Positions 19,587-30,287 of a stretch of 51,016 nt of DNA are shown here, in pieces. Position 1 is the stretch's first letter; each line of letters opens with the position of its first letter. The position numbers were made by a program, and so were the translations under genes. The stretch is from NCBI GenBank assembly GCA_947448135.1, contig CANFLZ010000014.1:1-51016 (forward strand). Reading direction: 5' to 3'. This DNA comes from Flavobacteriales bacterium (GTDB lineage Bacteria; Bacteroidota; Bacteroidia; Flavobacteriales_D; Sanyastnellaceae). The notes under the pieces were generated by a model, which saw nothing but the letters and a program-made list of their open reading frames with translations, ran no database searches and had not been told where the DNA came from.

Positions 19587-21133
19587 GAAACTTCATTCTC
19601 TTTATCTTTTGTTCCACTTCCTTTATCGCCTTGGGTCAACCCTTGCCGATATCCGATTATTGGAACCGAGAATTGGAGAGAGTAGAGCACCTCAACGGGC
19701 ATGCTGTATTTACGAGTTACAAGCCCGTATTGAAATCGGAAATCAACTATAGAAAACTAACTGGTGAAGTCAAGGATTCAGCCAAGTACTATTCCACGCT
19801 CAGCCGACTTTTCTTTCGCGATCATTTATTGGAATACAAGAAAGACGACGCCGTGATTACTGTTGATCCTTTGTTTCAATTCGAATATTATAAGGATCAA
19901 AAAAATCCGACCTATCATCTCTCTCGATCCAAGTTGTACCAAAACACAAGAGGTGTTTGGCTTCAAGGAAAACTTGGGAAGGAAATTGAATTTCAATCCA
20001 CTTTTATGGAATCGCAGAGCATGTTGCCTTATTATCAGGATACGATTGCCCAAATTTTGGGAGTCATTCCAGGAATGGGGCGTCACAAGCCTTTTAAAAA
20101 GGTAGGATACGACTATGCCATTTCACAAAGCCAAATCACCTACTCTCCAAAATCATGGTGGGCCATCACCCTGGCTTATGGAAAACAATTCATAGGGAAT
20201 GGTTACCGTTCTCTGTTGTTGTCCGATGCTTCCATGTGTTATCCGATGATGCGATTCAGCATTATGAAAAGCAGATGGCAATACCATAGTTCTGCCGCTA
20301 TTTTACAAGAACAAGAGCGCATTCCGTTGGGAAGTACGGGAGAATCGTTGTTCAAAAGGAAAACTGGATTGTGGAATTATTTGATCTTTCTTCCCACACC
20401 TCATTTGGAGATTGGCATCATGGAAGCCTGTATCGATGCGAGATGGACCGCCAATGGCATTGTATCTCCTCCAATTCATTCTTATGTTCCTATCATTGGA
20501 TTGCGCGGTTTTATGGCCCAAAAATCAACCAGCAATTACACTTTGTACGGATTGAATTTGAAATGGAATTTGAATACAAAAGCCACTTTCTATGGTCAGT
20601 ATGTGTACACCGCTCATGGATTGGGACATGATGGTTTACAGATAGGGGCGTTGTTCACTGATATTGGTGTTCAGAATTTAGATGTCCGTGTGGAGTACAA
20701 CCAATCTTCATCACAACTTTATACTTCTTCTTCTCAAAATTTATTGGGGTATACCCAGCAATCACAGTCCTTGGGCTTTATTCAAAATGGACAAAGTTCG
20801 GAATGGATAACCCGCATTCATTATCGCCACAATCGCTGGTTATTCGATGGACACTACAACCAAATGAGTCAGAAATTGGGTGCAGGATCCAATCCGTATG
20901 CGGACCAATCCGTTCTTGAGACCGGTGATCGATCACTGCAGCAAATGCAAATTGAGCTCGGTTATCTCATCCATCCACACACCCGAACCTGTTTGTATAT
21001 TGGGTTCTTGAATCGCCAAGACATCCACCGCTACTTGCCTTCAGCCTCTCCCAAACCCACCGAACATTGGGATTCACAATTACTAACCGTTCGATTTGCT
21101 TGCGACATTTCTTCTCGTTACTTCGACTTTTAA
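19583..21133 (+). CDS. Predicted outer-membrane beta-barrel protein (Wzi/RemB-like candidate)
   Basis: 516 aa with a signal peptide ([17 protein letters not shown]). The mature protein is rich in alternating aromatic/polar strands (for example [20 protein letters not shown] and [20 protein letters not shown]) and ends in aromatic Phe (SSRYFDF), typical of an outer-membrane barrel. Position between fcl and a WecA-type transferase suggests a link to surface polysaccharide assembly, as in Wzi, or to the gliding-motility protein RemB, which is annotated for similar proteins in flavobacteria. Neither assignment can be confirmed from sequence reading alone. ATGA overlap with fcl. Confidence 0.7.
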   Translation: MRNFILFIFCSTSFIALGQPLPISDYWNRELERVEHLNGHAVFTSYKPVLKSEINYRKLTGEVKDSAKYYSTLSRLFFRDHLLEYKKDDAVITVDPLFQFEYYKDQKNPTYHLSRSKLYQNTRGVWLQGKLGKEIEFQSTFMESQSMLPYYQDTIAQILGVIPGMGRHKPFKKVGYDYAISQSQITYSPKSWWAITLAYGKQFIGNGYRSLLLSDASMCYPMMRFSIMKSRWQYHSSAAILQEQERIPLGSTGESLFKRKTGLWNYLIFLPTPHLEIGIMEACIDARWTANGIVSPPIHSYVPIIGLRGFMAQKSTSNYTLYGLNLKWNLNTKATFYGQYVYTAHGLGHDGLQIGALFTDIGVQNLDVRVEYNQSSSQLYTSSSQNLLGYTQQSQSLGFIQNGQSSEWITRIHYRHNRWLFDGHYNQMSQKLGAGSNPYADQSVLETGDRSLQQMQIELGYLIHPHTRTCLYIGFLNRQDIHRYLPSASPKPTEHWDSQLLTVRFACDISSRYFDF

Positions 21134-21136
21134 AGA

Positions 21137-21169
21137 TTTCGGTTTATATTCACCTAACCAAAACCGAAA
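21137..21169. repeat. 9-bp inverted repeat before the WecA-type gene
   Basis: TTTCGGTTT (21137-21145) and AAACCGAAA (21161-21169) form a perfect inverted repeat with a 15-nt spacer in the 39-bp gap between the barrel-protein stop and the transferase start. There is no U-tract directly after it, so an operator or attenuator-type hairpin is as likely as a weak terminator. Confidence 0.35.
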
Positions 21170-21172
21170 ATT

Positions 21173-22255
21173 TTGTTACTGGATTTAACACTAGCCTTCT
21201 TCACTGCTTTTATGTTGGTGATGATTGCCATGCCCTCTTTGATCAAGGTGGCTAAATTGAAACACCTTGTCGACGAGCCTGGCGATCAGCGAAAACTGCA
21301 CAATAGAAGCGTTCCCACCATTGGTGGTATCATGATCTTTGCCGGTACTTTATTCGCTTATTGTCTTTTATTTCCCTCTAAAGAAAATTGGATGATGGGC
21401 AATAATTACGATCCTCTTTCCGCTCTCAATGAATTCAAATACTTGGTCGCCTCCATGTTTGTCTTGTTTTTTCTAGGTCTCAAAGACGATATCATTGGCG
21501 TTTCTCCCACTAAGAAATTGTACGTGCACGCCCTGGTGGGCGTGATATTGGTTTACTTGGCTGATATTCGCATTACCAGCTTTTGGGGTCTGTTTGAAGT
21601 CAATGATTTGCCTTATTGGTTCAGCATCGCACTCAGTCTTTTCACCTATATCGTGATTGTCAATGCCATGAATTTGATTGATGGTGTGGATGGATTGGCT
21701 GGCGGAATCGGAGTAATTGCGTCGTCCACCTTTGCATTTTGGTTTTACACGACGGGTGATTTGCCCCTAGCGCTATTGGCCATCAGCCTTGCGGGTGCAT
21801 TGATTGGCTTTTTGGTTTTTAATTTTCAACCTGCAAAAATCTTCATGGGCGACTCGGGCTCGTTGATCTTAGGAATGGTGTTGTATGTCTTAGCGATGAA
21901 ATTGATCGAGTTTCCACCCAGCCGGCTCAATGGCATTTTGCAGCACGTCTCCAAACCTGTTTTGGTGATAGCCATCATGGCGTATCCCCTTATGGATACA
22001 TTGCGCGTTTTTGCGGTTCGAATTGCCAATAAACAATCTCCTTTTAAGGCCGACAAAAACCACATTCATCACAAACTTTTATCCATGGGATTCAGTCACC
22101 GTCAAGTTTGTTTTATCCTGTATGCCTTTACCATTGGCATTATCACTTTGACATTTCTAATGCCTCACGATACGCCCAACATCAGCTTTGTTGTTGTCTT
22201 TTTTGTCACCTTGATTTTATCCACCTCGATCTTTTGGGTTGGAAAGAAATCCTGA
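21173..22255 (+). CDS. WecA/MraY-family undecaprenyl-phosphate sugar-1-phosphate transferase
   Basis: 360-aa polytopic inner-membrane enzyme that moves a HexNAc-1-phosphate (probably GlcNAc) from UDP-sugar to undecaprenyl phosphate, starting synthesis of a surface polysaccharide. Motifs: DEPGDQRKLHNRSVPTIGGI, FLGLKDDIIGVSP (Asp-Asp), NAMNLIDGVDGLAGG, IFMGDSGSLILG, and the C-terminal DKNHIHHKLL, which favours WecA over MraY. The start is TTG at 21173; the next in-frame ATG (21212) would remove part of the first TM. It ends directly against the sprA stop codon. Confidence 0.9.
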   Translation: MLLDLTLAFFTAFMLVMIAMPSLIKVAKLKHLVDEPGDQRKLHNRSVPTIGGIMIFAGTLFAYCLLFPSKENWMMGNNYDPLSALNEFKYLVASMFVLFFLGLKDDIIGVSPTKKLYVHALVGVILVYLADIRITSFWGLFEVNDLPYWFSIALSLFTYIVIVNAMNLIDGVDGLAGGIGVIASSTFAFWFYTTGDLPLALLAISLAGALIGFLVFNFQPAKIFMGDSGSLILGMVLYVLAMKLIEFPPSRLNGILQHVSKPVLVIAIMAYPLMDTLRVFAVRIANKQSPFKADKNHIHHKLLSMGFSHRQVCFILYAFTIGIITLTFLMPHDTPNISFVVVFFVTLILSTSIFWVGKKS

Positions 22256-25200
22256 TTATCCGTTCAATGTAAATCGAATCGCAATACCCGTATTCATGTT
22301 GGTATTGTTGAATGAGTTGGAAATCTTGGGATGGTTGAATTGATAATCGTAGAAGAAACGAATGGTCAATTTATCGCTCACGGCCATGTCTGCACTTGTC
22401 TTTAAACTCCACAACGTTTGTCCTGCCGTAATCTGATTTTGCTTCTCAGTAATTTTTCGGATCATCGTAACGTTATCGCGCATGGTCAGATCTGCTCTTA
22501 AATTGATGGTTGTACTCTTGGCCAATTTCAATGGGAACTTTTGTCCTTTGATTTTAGCCAACGGATTGGGGATGTCGGTAAACTTATACCCTGTTCCTAT
22601 AACAAAGCTATTACTTCTATTTTCCGTCACTTGGTTATTGCTCAACCCCAAGGCTATCGTTCTATCGCGTTTCATCTCCACTTTGAATTGTGGGTCATTG
22701 CTCTTTTTGGTTTTGATCGTCATATCAAATCCAATCAACGGAGACATGGATTCCGTGATAGTAATGGTATTGATTTGTTGCTTTGGAATCCAGTTGGGCA
22801 CTTCGTTAGCATCCAATGCGGTTGGACGGCCTGATGCATCTGCGGCGTAGTTCAGGTTGGTCACATAACTGGCGTTCAGTGTTGAGCGATATTGGTGATT
22901 GACCGTGAATTGCTTGAAGTATTTTTTGACACTTTCTAGTTTCGTCAATCCATCATAGCTCACTTTCCAGTTTGGCTGAGACATTGTTTTAAAAGGATTC
23001 AATGCCACCTCTTGCGCCGATTTACCCGTGTATGCCGCAATGAAAGCCGGAATCACAACCTCTTGGGCTGTTCCACCATACCCTTGGTAGTATCCGGTTG
23101 GTTCTGCGTTGGTCAAATGATAATTGGCTTCATTCAAACGAGCAGAAATGATTTGTCTATTTGCCAACAAAGCCGCAAAGGTTTCCGACATGTTTCCATT
23201 GCTCTTGTCATCGCGTTTAAATGCTGTCGACCAAGTATTGACTGAGGCGCTGAAGTTTCCTGTTTCCAAAGGCGATTGGAATTGGTATTCCATCGAATCT
23301 GGGTTGAATCGGAAGAAGCTGGCCAAATTTCGACCATCTTGTCTGTTGGCAGATAATTCAATTTTCAAATACTTGATTGGCTCCAAAGATGCCTTAGCAC
23401 TCCAGTTGGTCGAAGCGGTTTCGGTGTATTGATTGTTGAGATAGGGCGATGAAACCAAAAATCCTCCCTTGGCCATTTCCATTGCAAAATTGCGATCCGT
23501 CAATTGGCCTTGCCAATCTGTATTTTGTTGTCCAAACGCAAAGCCCAATCCGGGAGCATTAAATTGTCCATTCTGTCCAAGCATGCCTGCCTTTTGATTG
23601 TATCCGGGCAACATCATTCCTTCGGTCTTGGCGTAAGTTAGATTGGCGTTACGCACCATCATCAAGAATCGCAATGACACATCCACCCAATTGATCTTCT
23701 CTTTCTTTTCTTTCTTCTCTAAATCTTTTCCAAATCCATCTTTATTATCTGGATTGTTGGCATCCTTTCCTTTGTCCTTCTTATCATCCTTCTTGCCTTG
23801 ATTGACCTCCTTCAATCTGGGAACCTTGTTGTACAGCGTCTCAAAATTGGCGGTGGCGTTCCAGTTCAAATTCCTCGAATTTTGAATACGGTGGCCCAAA
23901 GTATCTTGCGTAAACGGCGCTCTATCCCATCGGAAACTAGAGCTATATTTTACATCGGAACTAACAAAATCGATCAATGGGAATTTGTCCAAAGGCAGTT
24001 TGTAGGTGGCATTGAATTGATGATTGTACACTGTACTTTCTCCCATCTTCATGATGTTGCGGGTGACAGTATCCTTGTACGCGGTGTACCAATCTTGGTT
24101 GTCTTTTTGGATAACTCCGCGTGGCTCAACAATCAAAGCGGTGTTGGCAGCGGCAAAATCCAATTTGATACTCTTGGTTAAATCGTATTTGACATTGTAA
24201 TTGCGGTTCCAACTCCAGTTCTTTTGTGCCTGGGTTTGAATCAACATATCACTGTACTGACCCGTCAGTTCCAAAGTATTGTTTCGAATCCTACTGGTCT
24301 CGTAGGTTCTGTTCATGTCGGTATGGAATGCCACTTGCTTGATACCGGGATAGAAATTAAATTCCTTTACCCATTTCAAATACGGAGAAGATTTGACGAC
24401 GGGAATTTTTGCAAACGGCTTGATCTCTTTTGGCTTGTTATTGAAAGAATAATCAAATGCACCCGTGTATTGCTTATTCAGACGGAAATCGATATTGATA
24501 TCGCGGAAATAAATTTCGTTGTAGGCATAGCTGACCGAAAAATTATCGATCGCATAAAACTTGGGTGTATCAGACTGCCCGCCCGATGTGGGTGAGGCTG
24601 CTGGCGTTGTCGGTCGACCCGCAGCGGCAGGATCGGCTCCTTCTTCACCTCCCGTCTTCTTGGGAACAATCTTTAAATTGGTAACGTTGATACTTCGACG
24701 CCGTGTAACCGTCTGTGACTTCTTTTTCAGCGGCTTTGATAAAGTGGGCAATTCTGCCAATTCCAAATCCGGCTGTAACGGGCTGTAACGCGGTGTGGAA
24801 ACATTCTCGGAATATCCCATATACAAAGGCATTTGCACGCCCCAATTCTCTGGGAAGAATTTTCCCATTTGAATGGTGGTACTGGCATCAATTCCCGTTT
24901 TGGTCTCTTGCTGACGTTGCTGCACTTTTTGTTCTACAGAACCCCAACCGGGTGTACTCATGTTTCCAGCAACATTCACGGTAGCCAAATCAGCCACTTG
25001 TGCTGTCATCCGACCCAAGGCAGCCCATCCGGAGGTATTGTCAAAATCAGAAAGTCGCAATTCGTTCACCCAAACCACGGCGCACTTGGCTTTGGCGTCA
25101 TCTTGAGAAGTAAATGTGTTCTTTTTATCATCTGGATTTCGAACACCAATCATCAACACCGTCACATTGGATACGTTGGGATTTCCTTTAACCGATATAC

Positions 25201-28200
25201 GCACATTTTCAGAGAGCATCTTGGAATACTCTTGCATCGCTGAAAATCCAACAGGCCTTGTTGCCTTGAGCTCTTGCAAATCTTTGATGACGATGTCGAA
25301 ATTATTTTTCTCTGGCCATATTTCGTTATCGTCGTTGGTGTACCAAGGCGTAACGGACATGGGCATTTCATATTCATAATAGTTCTGATCAAAGTCTGAT
25401 CCCAAACGAACAAACACGGTCAAGTCTTTGTCTTTTAATGCATTTTCTGTTCCCTTCGCTTCAATGTGCGCATACATACGCAAGCGCTTGTACTGGCGCA
25501 TATCAAAGGACACATTGCGATACGCTGCTTTGGCATCACCATCATTTAAATTACAAACGGACATTGCCAAACTCTGTTCGTTCATACTGCGCAAATTGGC
25601 TGAGGCAACGTCTTGTTCACGGATGATTCCAGGAGGAACAGTGTAAGGCACGGGCTCACGATTTCCGTTTTCTTCGATGTTCACCGCTGCAATGTCAAAT
25701 TGGGTCGGCTCATCGTCATTGGGCTCTACTTCTTGTGGTCCTAAAAGACTACTGTCAAATTTTCTCCACTCTCCGCGCACCAATTCCAATCGAGCAAAGC
25801 GAAGGGTGACAGGCTCCTTCCATCCTTTCAAAAACATTCTGATATAGCGGATCGAACGAAAGTCTGGGATGTTTCCGATACGGGATTCAAATTCCTTGAT
25901 GGGCACTTTGAATTGATACCAACGGATGTTGCGCTCCTCGCCGTTGGCGGTAGTTTTTGTCGTTACAAAACTATCGGTGATGTAATTGCTACCGATGTTG
26001 TTCTCACCCAAATCACCCGGGCGCATGCTGACGCGATATTGGAAATAACTTTCAATTTGATTTAAAGTAATGTCTTGGTTGATGTCTTCCGTATTGGGCA
26101 CAGTAGAAGCCGTTATCGGATAACCTTCAGGGCTAGAAGTATTGGAGTTTCCTTCATAACCGTTGAATTTTTTGTATCGTTCTATGGTGTTTAAGTTGGC
26201 TTGGTCGTTGGCCGAGCTGCGGAAATAATTGTAATCATCCGCTGAGGGATCCTGCACAATTTTCACATACGATTCAGGTGTAACATAGTTCTGAACTGAT
26301 GCCAACCATTGCGAGAAAAACGTTTGTTCTTGTGAAGAGTTCAAACCATCCAACCCGATGTCTTGTTGCTCGTAAGTTCCACTGGTGTTATCAAAAGCAT
26401 TGACCACATTAAAGGTGGAAGGATTGGGGAAAATACCCCAGTTGCCCGTTAATGTGGGCAATGGATTGTTGTCCGTTGGAAATCCATTTTCAAAAGAAAG
26501 ATGTGAGTCGTTCAAGACATCCTCAGAGACGTTCCCCAAGTTGAAATACAAGTCACCTCCATTGATGTTTTCAGAATCTTCATTGAAAGGATCCATGACC
26601 CAGAATTGGATAAATTGAACATTGCTCAACTCAAAGTCAGTCGTGGTCAATGCCCTTTGAATACCTCCCCATCTTGTTTCGGGTTCATTCAACAAACCAT
26701 CGGTTGCCAAACCAGAAGAATAACCAGGTGCTCCAGCGGGTGGATCATAATTGTATGGGCCCCGTTCCTCTGGATAATACGTCAAATCCAATGTGGCGAT
26801 ATTGGGAGGGGTTCCAGGGGGTAGCTGTCGGTTGGGGAAAACTTCCGCCTCTAATACCTCCCGCATGCGGTGATCACTCTGCATTTCAGCGTCGACATTG
26901 GGAGGGGTTAAAGCATTTTTCCGATAGAACAATGGATCGATAATATACCAACTCAAACGCGCTCTGTTGTAGTTGTAAATCAAACTATCTTCAATATTTC
27001 CTTCAGGGAATAGGGATTGCTGCATTTTAGGAGTGCTCGCCAAAAACCATTGGTTGATGGTCCGCAAGTCAATGATGCTTTGACTTCCCTCAAAATCATC
27101 GATGTAAGAATTACCAATTTTTGAAATCGCCTTGCTGTGACCTGGGAACATTTTCGCCGCCTCCCCACTGAAGGAAATTGTCGACTTGGCTTTGGTTTTC
27201 ACAAAGGGCAATCGGTCTACCATCTCGGTGAGGAAAGGAACCTCTTCTTGGTAGTTCACATCAGCACCCACTACCCAGTTGTTCACTGGCTCGTCTCCCA
27301 TGTTTACTTTTTGGGTGAGGGGACGTTCACGCAGATTCATAAACGTGGATCCCACCGAGAGTTTGTCGCTAAACTTATAATCGAACCGGCTACCCATCAT
27401 GGTCTTGAACTGCATGTTGAAAAGCGAGTTGCTCTCCACCGACACCTTGATCGGGTTGCCGCTGTTCATCACACCTTCATTGATGATTTTGACGCGACCC
27501 AAATTGTAATCCACCGTAAAATCTTGACCCTCGACCAATTTGATGCTTCCAGAAGTCACAGAAACCGATCCCTGCGGAATGTTCATGGCATTCAAAGAAA
27601 TTTCAGAACCGGAAGCGGATTGATATTGTCCTTTAATTCTAAATCGATTCAGTTGAGGAAAATTAATTTGCGCCGCTGTTTTTGTCGAATCGTACAACGG
27701 CTGAAAGACCACTTGACTGATCATTTGTTGGGCCTGTGTGGTAAGACCACCAAATCCATCGATAATTTCATTGGCCAAATGTTGTCCGAATGGCTGAATG
27801 TGTGGGAAGAATATCCTTCCCGTTTGTGCATCAATCAAACCCCCTTGCGTAGAGGCATTGGGCACAAAGTCAAAGAAGGCATCGGGATAAGGCATCTGCT
27901 GGTTATCGATCCTATCGAGATCCAAAACTTGTAACAACAATCGACCAGAAAGAGGATCACGTTGGATGCTGTTCATGTTCACACCCGTTGCCGGATTGTT
28001 GTACCAAACATCCAAACGGAAATTTTCTGGAGAAACACCAAAAGCGCCTAAGTTGTAGACGTTCTTCATCATGTTTTGCCACAAAGGAGCTGGCGATCCA
28101 TCGGTCAATTTAACCATGGTAATCGAGGCTTTTAGCATTTTTAAAACCAGGGCTTGTGGCGCCGCAATTCCGTCTTGTGACAAAGTTCCAACTTGATACG

Positions 28201-29647
28201 TTTGACCATTCAAAGTATACTCAAACGAAACGCCCAAAACCTCCGCGTTGTTCAGCGCTTGCTTCAACGAGATAAATCCCAACTTGGAATTGTAGGTGAA
28301 TTCTGATGCATTTAATTTTCGGGCATTCCCCACTCTTTCGTAGTGAATCCCTTGGCGCATGTTCAATCCCAACGCTTGGATGGCAGGATTGGCATTGGTA
28401 AAATTCAAAATCTCTTGATTACCCATCATGGTAGCATACAAGTCGTTGTTGTCATTGTCTGGATTAACCGGTTGGGGCAAGTTGACCAAACCTTGATAGG
28501 AATAATCCGTTGACATATAATTCTGTGATTCTCCCAAATCGGAAAAGGCCAAAATATTTCTTACATCTTGTGTGTTGGCCTGCTGATTGACCACCCACAC
28601 TTCGATACGGGTGATATTGGCGCCACTGTTTACAACAGGCAGCGTCGACATCGCCTTATCATAGTTATCACGGAAATAACCCGACAAAAAGTAGTGACGA
28701 TTGGCTTCGTAGTTATCGACTGGAATATCAAACTGCGTTGTCTGCGCACCACCTTGCACAGTAATCTCCTTGCGTTCTCCCTTTTGTTGCGATAGGACTG
28801 TGGTGTTTTTTAGTTTCCCCCACTGCGTTTCTACTTTGGCACCGAACAAGCTCGAACTTCCTTGGATCAATGATCCCGACAATGGCATTTGAACCGTACC
28901 CAATTCAATTTTCTTGATGATCTGGTCCTCATCACCGGTGTAAGCCAATTTCATTTGGTTCTCAAAATCAAATTGGCTCTCCGTGTTGTAATTGAAGTTA
29001 AACTTCATGCGGGTTCCAACATTCCCGGTGACATTCAATTGGATTTTTTGGTCGAAATCGAAAGTGGTGACACGACGCTGTCTGACCGGAATACGTGGGT
29101 TTTCTACGTTGGACATTTTCAATCCAAAAGTCAATTCAGCACTTCCCTGAGGACGGAACTCAATCTCGTTGGAACCGAAAATATTTTCAAATGCTTTTGA
29201 GTCAATTTTGAAAGTCGGAGCAAATTCACGCTTGGCTTCGTCCTCTTGCTTCACCAATTCTTTCCAATAAGCAGTGACATTATCGCGCATTTGAAATTGC
29301 ATGAACTCCTCACGGGTCATCTGGGTTGAATTTCTGAAATCGATGCGATCACCTATTTTTTGTGACACTTCGTACATGCCCGTTTCCGGATTGTACTCAA
29401 TATGGTACTTGATATTTTTGGGCAGCGGAACCGCAATCCCAGAATTTTGTGGTGACGGATTAATGGGGTCTGAATTGGGCCAGATGGGAGTAACAGTGGT
29501 ATCCGCCTGGGCTTCGATGGATTTGGAAGAACGAATGATGTAGACAGGAGAACTCATCGTCGTGATGGACCATGCCCACCATGACGAGAGCAAACTAATG
29601 CCCACAATCGCTACCCATTGTATGATATGCCTCGGCTTAACCTTCAC
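22256..29647 (-). CDS. sprA: Type IX secretion translocon, cell-surface protein SprA
   Basis: 2463 aa. SprA (Sov in Porphyromonas) is the huge outer-membrane barrel forming the export channel of the type IX system, which moves cargo with C-terminal sorting domains to the surface and supports gliding in motile relatives. Visible are an N-terminal signal/TM segment (residues 10-30), SprA-N-like sequences (FRPQGSAELTFGLKMSN; DIPVDNYEANRHYFLSGYF), DDFEGSQSIIDLR in the middle, WVNELRLSDFD further on, and long beta-rich barrel blocks with lysine-rich linkers (near 23700-23800). It starts with GTG at 29647, directly against the ruvA stop, so it is co-transcribed with ruvA. Its cargo plausibly includes the 14550-16112 protein. 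Confidence 0.95.
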   Translation of the reverse strand: MKVKPRHIIQWVAIVGISLLSSWWAWSITTMSSPVYIIRSSKSIEAQADTTVTPIWPNSDPINPSPQNSGIAVPLPKNIKYHIEYNPETGMYEVSQKIGDRIDFRNSTQMTREEFMQFQMRDNVTAYWKELVKQEDEAKREFAPTFKIDSKAFENIFGSNEIEFRPQGSAELTFGLKMSNVENPRIPVRQRRVTTFDFDQKIQLNVTGNVGTRMKFNFNYNTESQFDFENQMKLAYTGDEDQIIKKIELGTVQMPLSGSLIQGSSSLFGAKVETQWGKLKNTTVLSQQKGERKEITVQGGAQTTQFDIPVDNYEANRHYFLSGYFRDNYDKAMSTLPVVNSGANITRIEVWVVNQQANTQDVRNILAFSDLGESQNYMSTDYSYQGLVNLPQPVNPDNDNNDLYATMMGNQEILNFTNANPAIQALGLNMRQGIHYERVGNARKLNASEFTYNSKLGFISLKQALNNAEVLGVSFEYTLNGQTYQVGTLSQDGIAAPQALVLKMLKASITMVKLTDGSPAPLWQNMMKNVYNLGAFGVSPENFRLDVWYNNPATGVNMNSIQRDPLSGRLLLQVLDLDRIDNQQMPYPDAFFDFVPNASTQGGLIDAQTGRIFFPHIQPFGQHLANEIIDGFGGLTTQAQQMISQVVFQPLYDSTKTAAQINFPQLNRFRIKGQYQSASGSEISLNAMNIPQGSVSVTSGSIKLVEGQDFTVDYNLGRVKIINEGVMNSGNPIKVSVESNSLFNMQFKTMMGSRFDYKFSDKLSVGSTFMNLRERPLTQKVNMGDEPVNNWVVGADVNYQEEVPFLTEMVDRLPFVKTKAKSTISFSGEAAKMFPGHSKAISKIGNSYIDDFEGSQSIIDLRTINQWFLASTPKMQQSLFPEGNIEDSLIYNYNRARLSWYIIDPLFYRKNALTPPNVDAEMQSDHRMREVLEAEVFPNRQLPPGTPPNIATLDLTYYPEERGPYNYDPPAGAPGYSSGLATDGLLNEPETRWGGIQRALTTTDFELSNVQFIQFWVMDPFNEDSENINGGDLYFNLGNVSEDVLNDSHLSFENGFPTDNNPLPTLTGNWGIFPNPSTFNVVNAFDNTSGTYEQQDIGLDGLNSSQEQTFFSQWLASVQNYVTPESYVKIVQDPSADDYNYFRSSANDQANLNTIERYKKFNGYEGNSNTSSPEGYPITASTVPNTEDINQDITLNQIESYFQYRVSMRPGDLGENNIGSNYITDSFVTTKTTANGEERNIRWYQFKVPIKEFESRIGNIPDFRSIRYIRMFLKGWKEPVTLRFARLELVRGEWRKFDSSLLGPQEVEPNDDEPTQFDIAAVNIEENGNREPVPYTVPPGIIREQDVASANLRSMNEQSLAMSVCNLNDGDAKAAYRNVSFDMRQYKRLRMYAHIEAKGTENALKDKDLTVFVRLGSDFDQNYYEYEMPMSVTPWYTNDDNEIWPEKNNFDIVIKDLQELKATRPVGFSAMQEYSKMLSENVRISVKGNPNVSNVTVLMIGVRNPDDKKNTFTSQDDAKAKCAVVWVNELRLSDFDNTSGWAALGRMTAQVADLATVNVAGNMSTPGWGSVEQKVQQRQQETKTGIDASTTIQMGKFFPENWGVQMPLYMGYSENVSTPRYSPLQPDLELAELPTLSKPLKKKSQTVTRRRSINVTNLKIVPKKTGGEEGADPAAAGRPTTPAASPTSGGQSDTPKFYAIDNFSVSYAYNEIYFRDINIDFRLNKQYTGAFDYSFNNKPKEIKPFAKIPVVKSSPYLKWVKEFNFYPGIKQVAFHTDMNRTYETSRIRNNTLELTGQYSDMLIQTQAQKNWSWNRNYNVKYDLTKSIKLDFAAANTALIVEPRGVIQKDNQDWYTAYKDTVTRNIMKMGESTVYNHQFNATYKLPLDKFPLIDFVSSDVKYSSSFRWDRAPFTQDTLGHRIQNSRNLNWNATANFETLYNKVPRLKEVNQGKKDDKKDKGKDANNPDNKDGFGKDLEKKEKKEKINWVDVSLRFLMMVRNANLTYAKTEGMMLPGYNQKAGMLGQNGQFNAPGLGFAFGQQNTDWQGQLTDRNFAMEMAKGGFLVSSPYLNNQYTETASTNWSAKASLEPIKYLKIELSANRQDGRNLASFFRFNPDSMEYQFQSPLETGNFSASVNTWSTAFKRDDKSNGNMSETFAALLANRQIISARLNEANYHLTNAEPTGYYQGYGGTAQEVVIPAFIAAYTGKSAQEVALNPFKTMSQPNWKVSYDGLTKLESVKKYFKQFTVNHQYRSTLNASYVTNLNYAADASGRPTALDANEVPNWIPKQQINTITITESMSPLIGFDMTIKTKKSNDPQFKVEMKRDRTIALGLSNNQVTENRSNSFVIGTGYKFTDIPNPLAKIKGQKFPLKLAKSTTINLRADLTMRDNVTMIRKITEKQNQITAGQTLWSLKTSADMAVSDKLTIRFFYDYQFNHPKISNSFNNTNMNTGIAIRFTLNG

Positions 29648-30241
29648 TTAAATCTGTTTCAAAACCCATTTGATCCACTCTTCCAAACTTCCGTTTGGAT
29701 GCTCTTTCATCACTTTATCCAAATTTTTCTCCGCCTTGGACTTATCCAATCCTAACGACGAAAGGGCTAATAACGCATCCTGGCGTTGGATATTGTATGC
29801 GATTCCTGATTTTTCAGACAATAAAACTCCTTCCATTTTGCCCATCTTATCGTGAAGATCGATGATCATTCGCTCGGCCGTTTTTTCACCAATGCCCTTG
29901 ATGCGCTTCAATCCAGAAACATCCTTGTTGATGATAATGGCTCTGAGCTCATCAGCGCTCAAGCTGGACAACACCATGCGAGCGGTGTTGGGTCCCACGC
30001 CACTCACTGAAATTAATTTTTTAAAAATCTCGCGATCTTCTGCATTGCTGAAACCATACAAGACCAATGAAAAATCATTTCCATTGATGTGCATGTGGGT
30101 ATACAATGTCACCTCACCTCCATCTGGAAGCTGACTGAAAGTGCTCAAGGGTATCTGCACCAAATAGCCTACACCATTGACTTCCACAACAGCATGTACC
30201 GGACTTTTCTCCAGTATCTTTCCACGAATAGAGTGTAACAT
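29648..30241 (-). CDS. ruvA: Holliday junction branch-migration protein RuvA
   Basis: 197 aa, normal length. RuvA tetramers bind four-way junctions and load the RuvB motor. The N-terminal OB domain starts MLHSIRGKILEKSPVHAVV; two helix-hairpin-helix motifs are seen as ISVSGVGPNTARMVL and LKRIKGIGEKTAERMIIDL; the C-terminal domain III (ALLALSSLGLDKSKAEKNLD) binds RuvB. Situated between maeB and sprA in the same direction; a hairpin lies right before its ATG. Confidence 0.96.
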   Translation of the reverse strand: MLHSIRGKILEKSPVHAVVEVNGVGYLVQIPLSTFSQLPDGGEVTLYTHMHINGNDFSLVLYGFSNAEDREIFKKLISVSGVGPNTARMVLSSLSADELRAIIINKDVSGLKRIKGIGEKTAERMIIDLHDKMGKMEGVLLSEKSGIAYNIQRQDALLALSSLGLDKSKAEKNLDKVMKEHPNGSLEEWIKWVLKQI

Positions 30242-30264
30242 CGCCTTTCTTTTTTTGAAAGGCG
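30242..30264 (-). promoter_or_regulatory. 8-bp hairpin abutting the ruvA start codon
   Basis: On the ruvA mRNA, CGCCUUUC (30264-30257), a 7-A loop and GAAAGGCG (30249-30242) form a perfect 8-bp stem directly followed by the AUG. The purine-rich GAAAGG just before the AUG, the only Shine-Dalgarno-like sequence there, lies inside the stem, so folding could limit translation initiation. Confidence 0.45.
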
Positions 30265-30287
30265 TGAAAATACAAAAAATCCAGTGA

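Noticed and set aside
27137-27934. A 265-codon rightward ORF inside sprA
   Set aside because: It lies wholly opposite sprA, has no recognised domain and has the composition expected for an antisense shadow.
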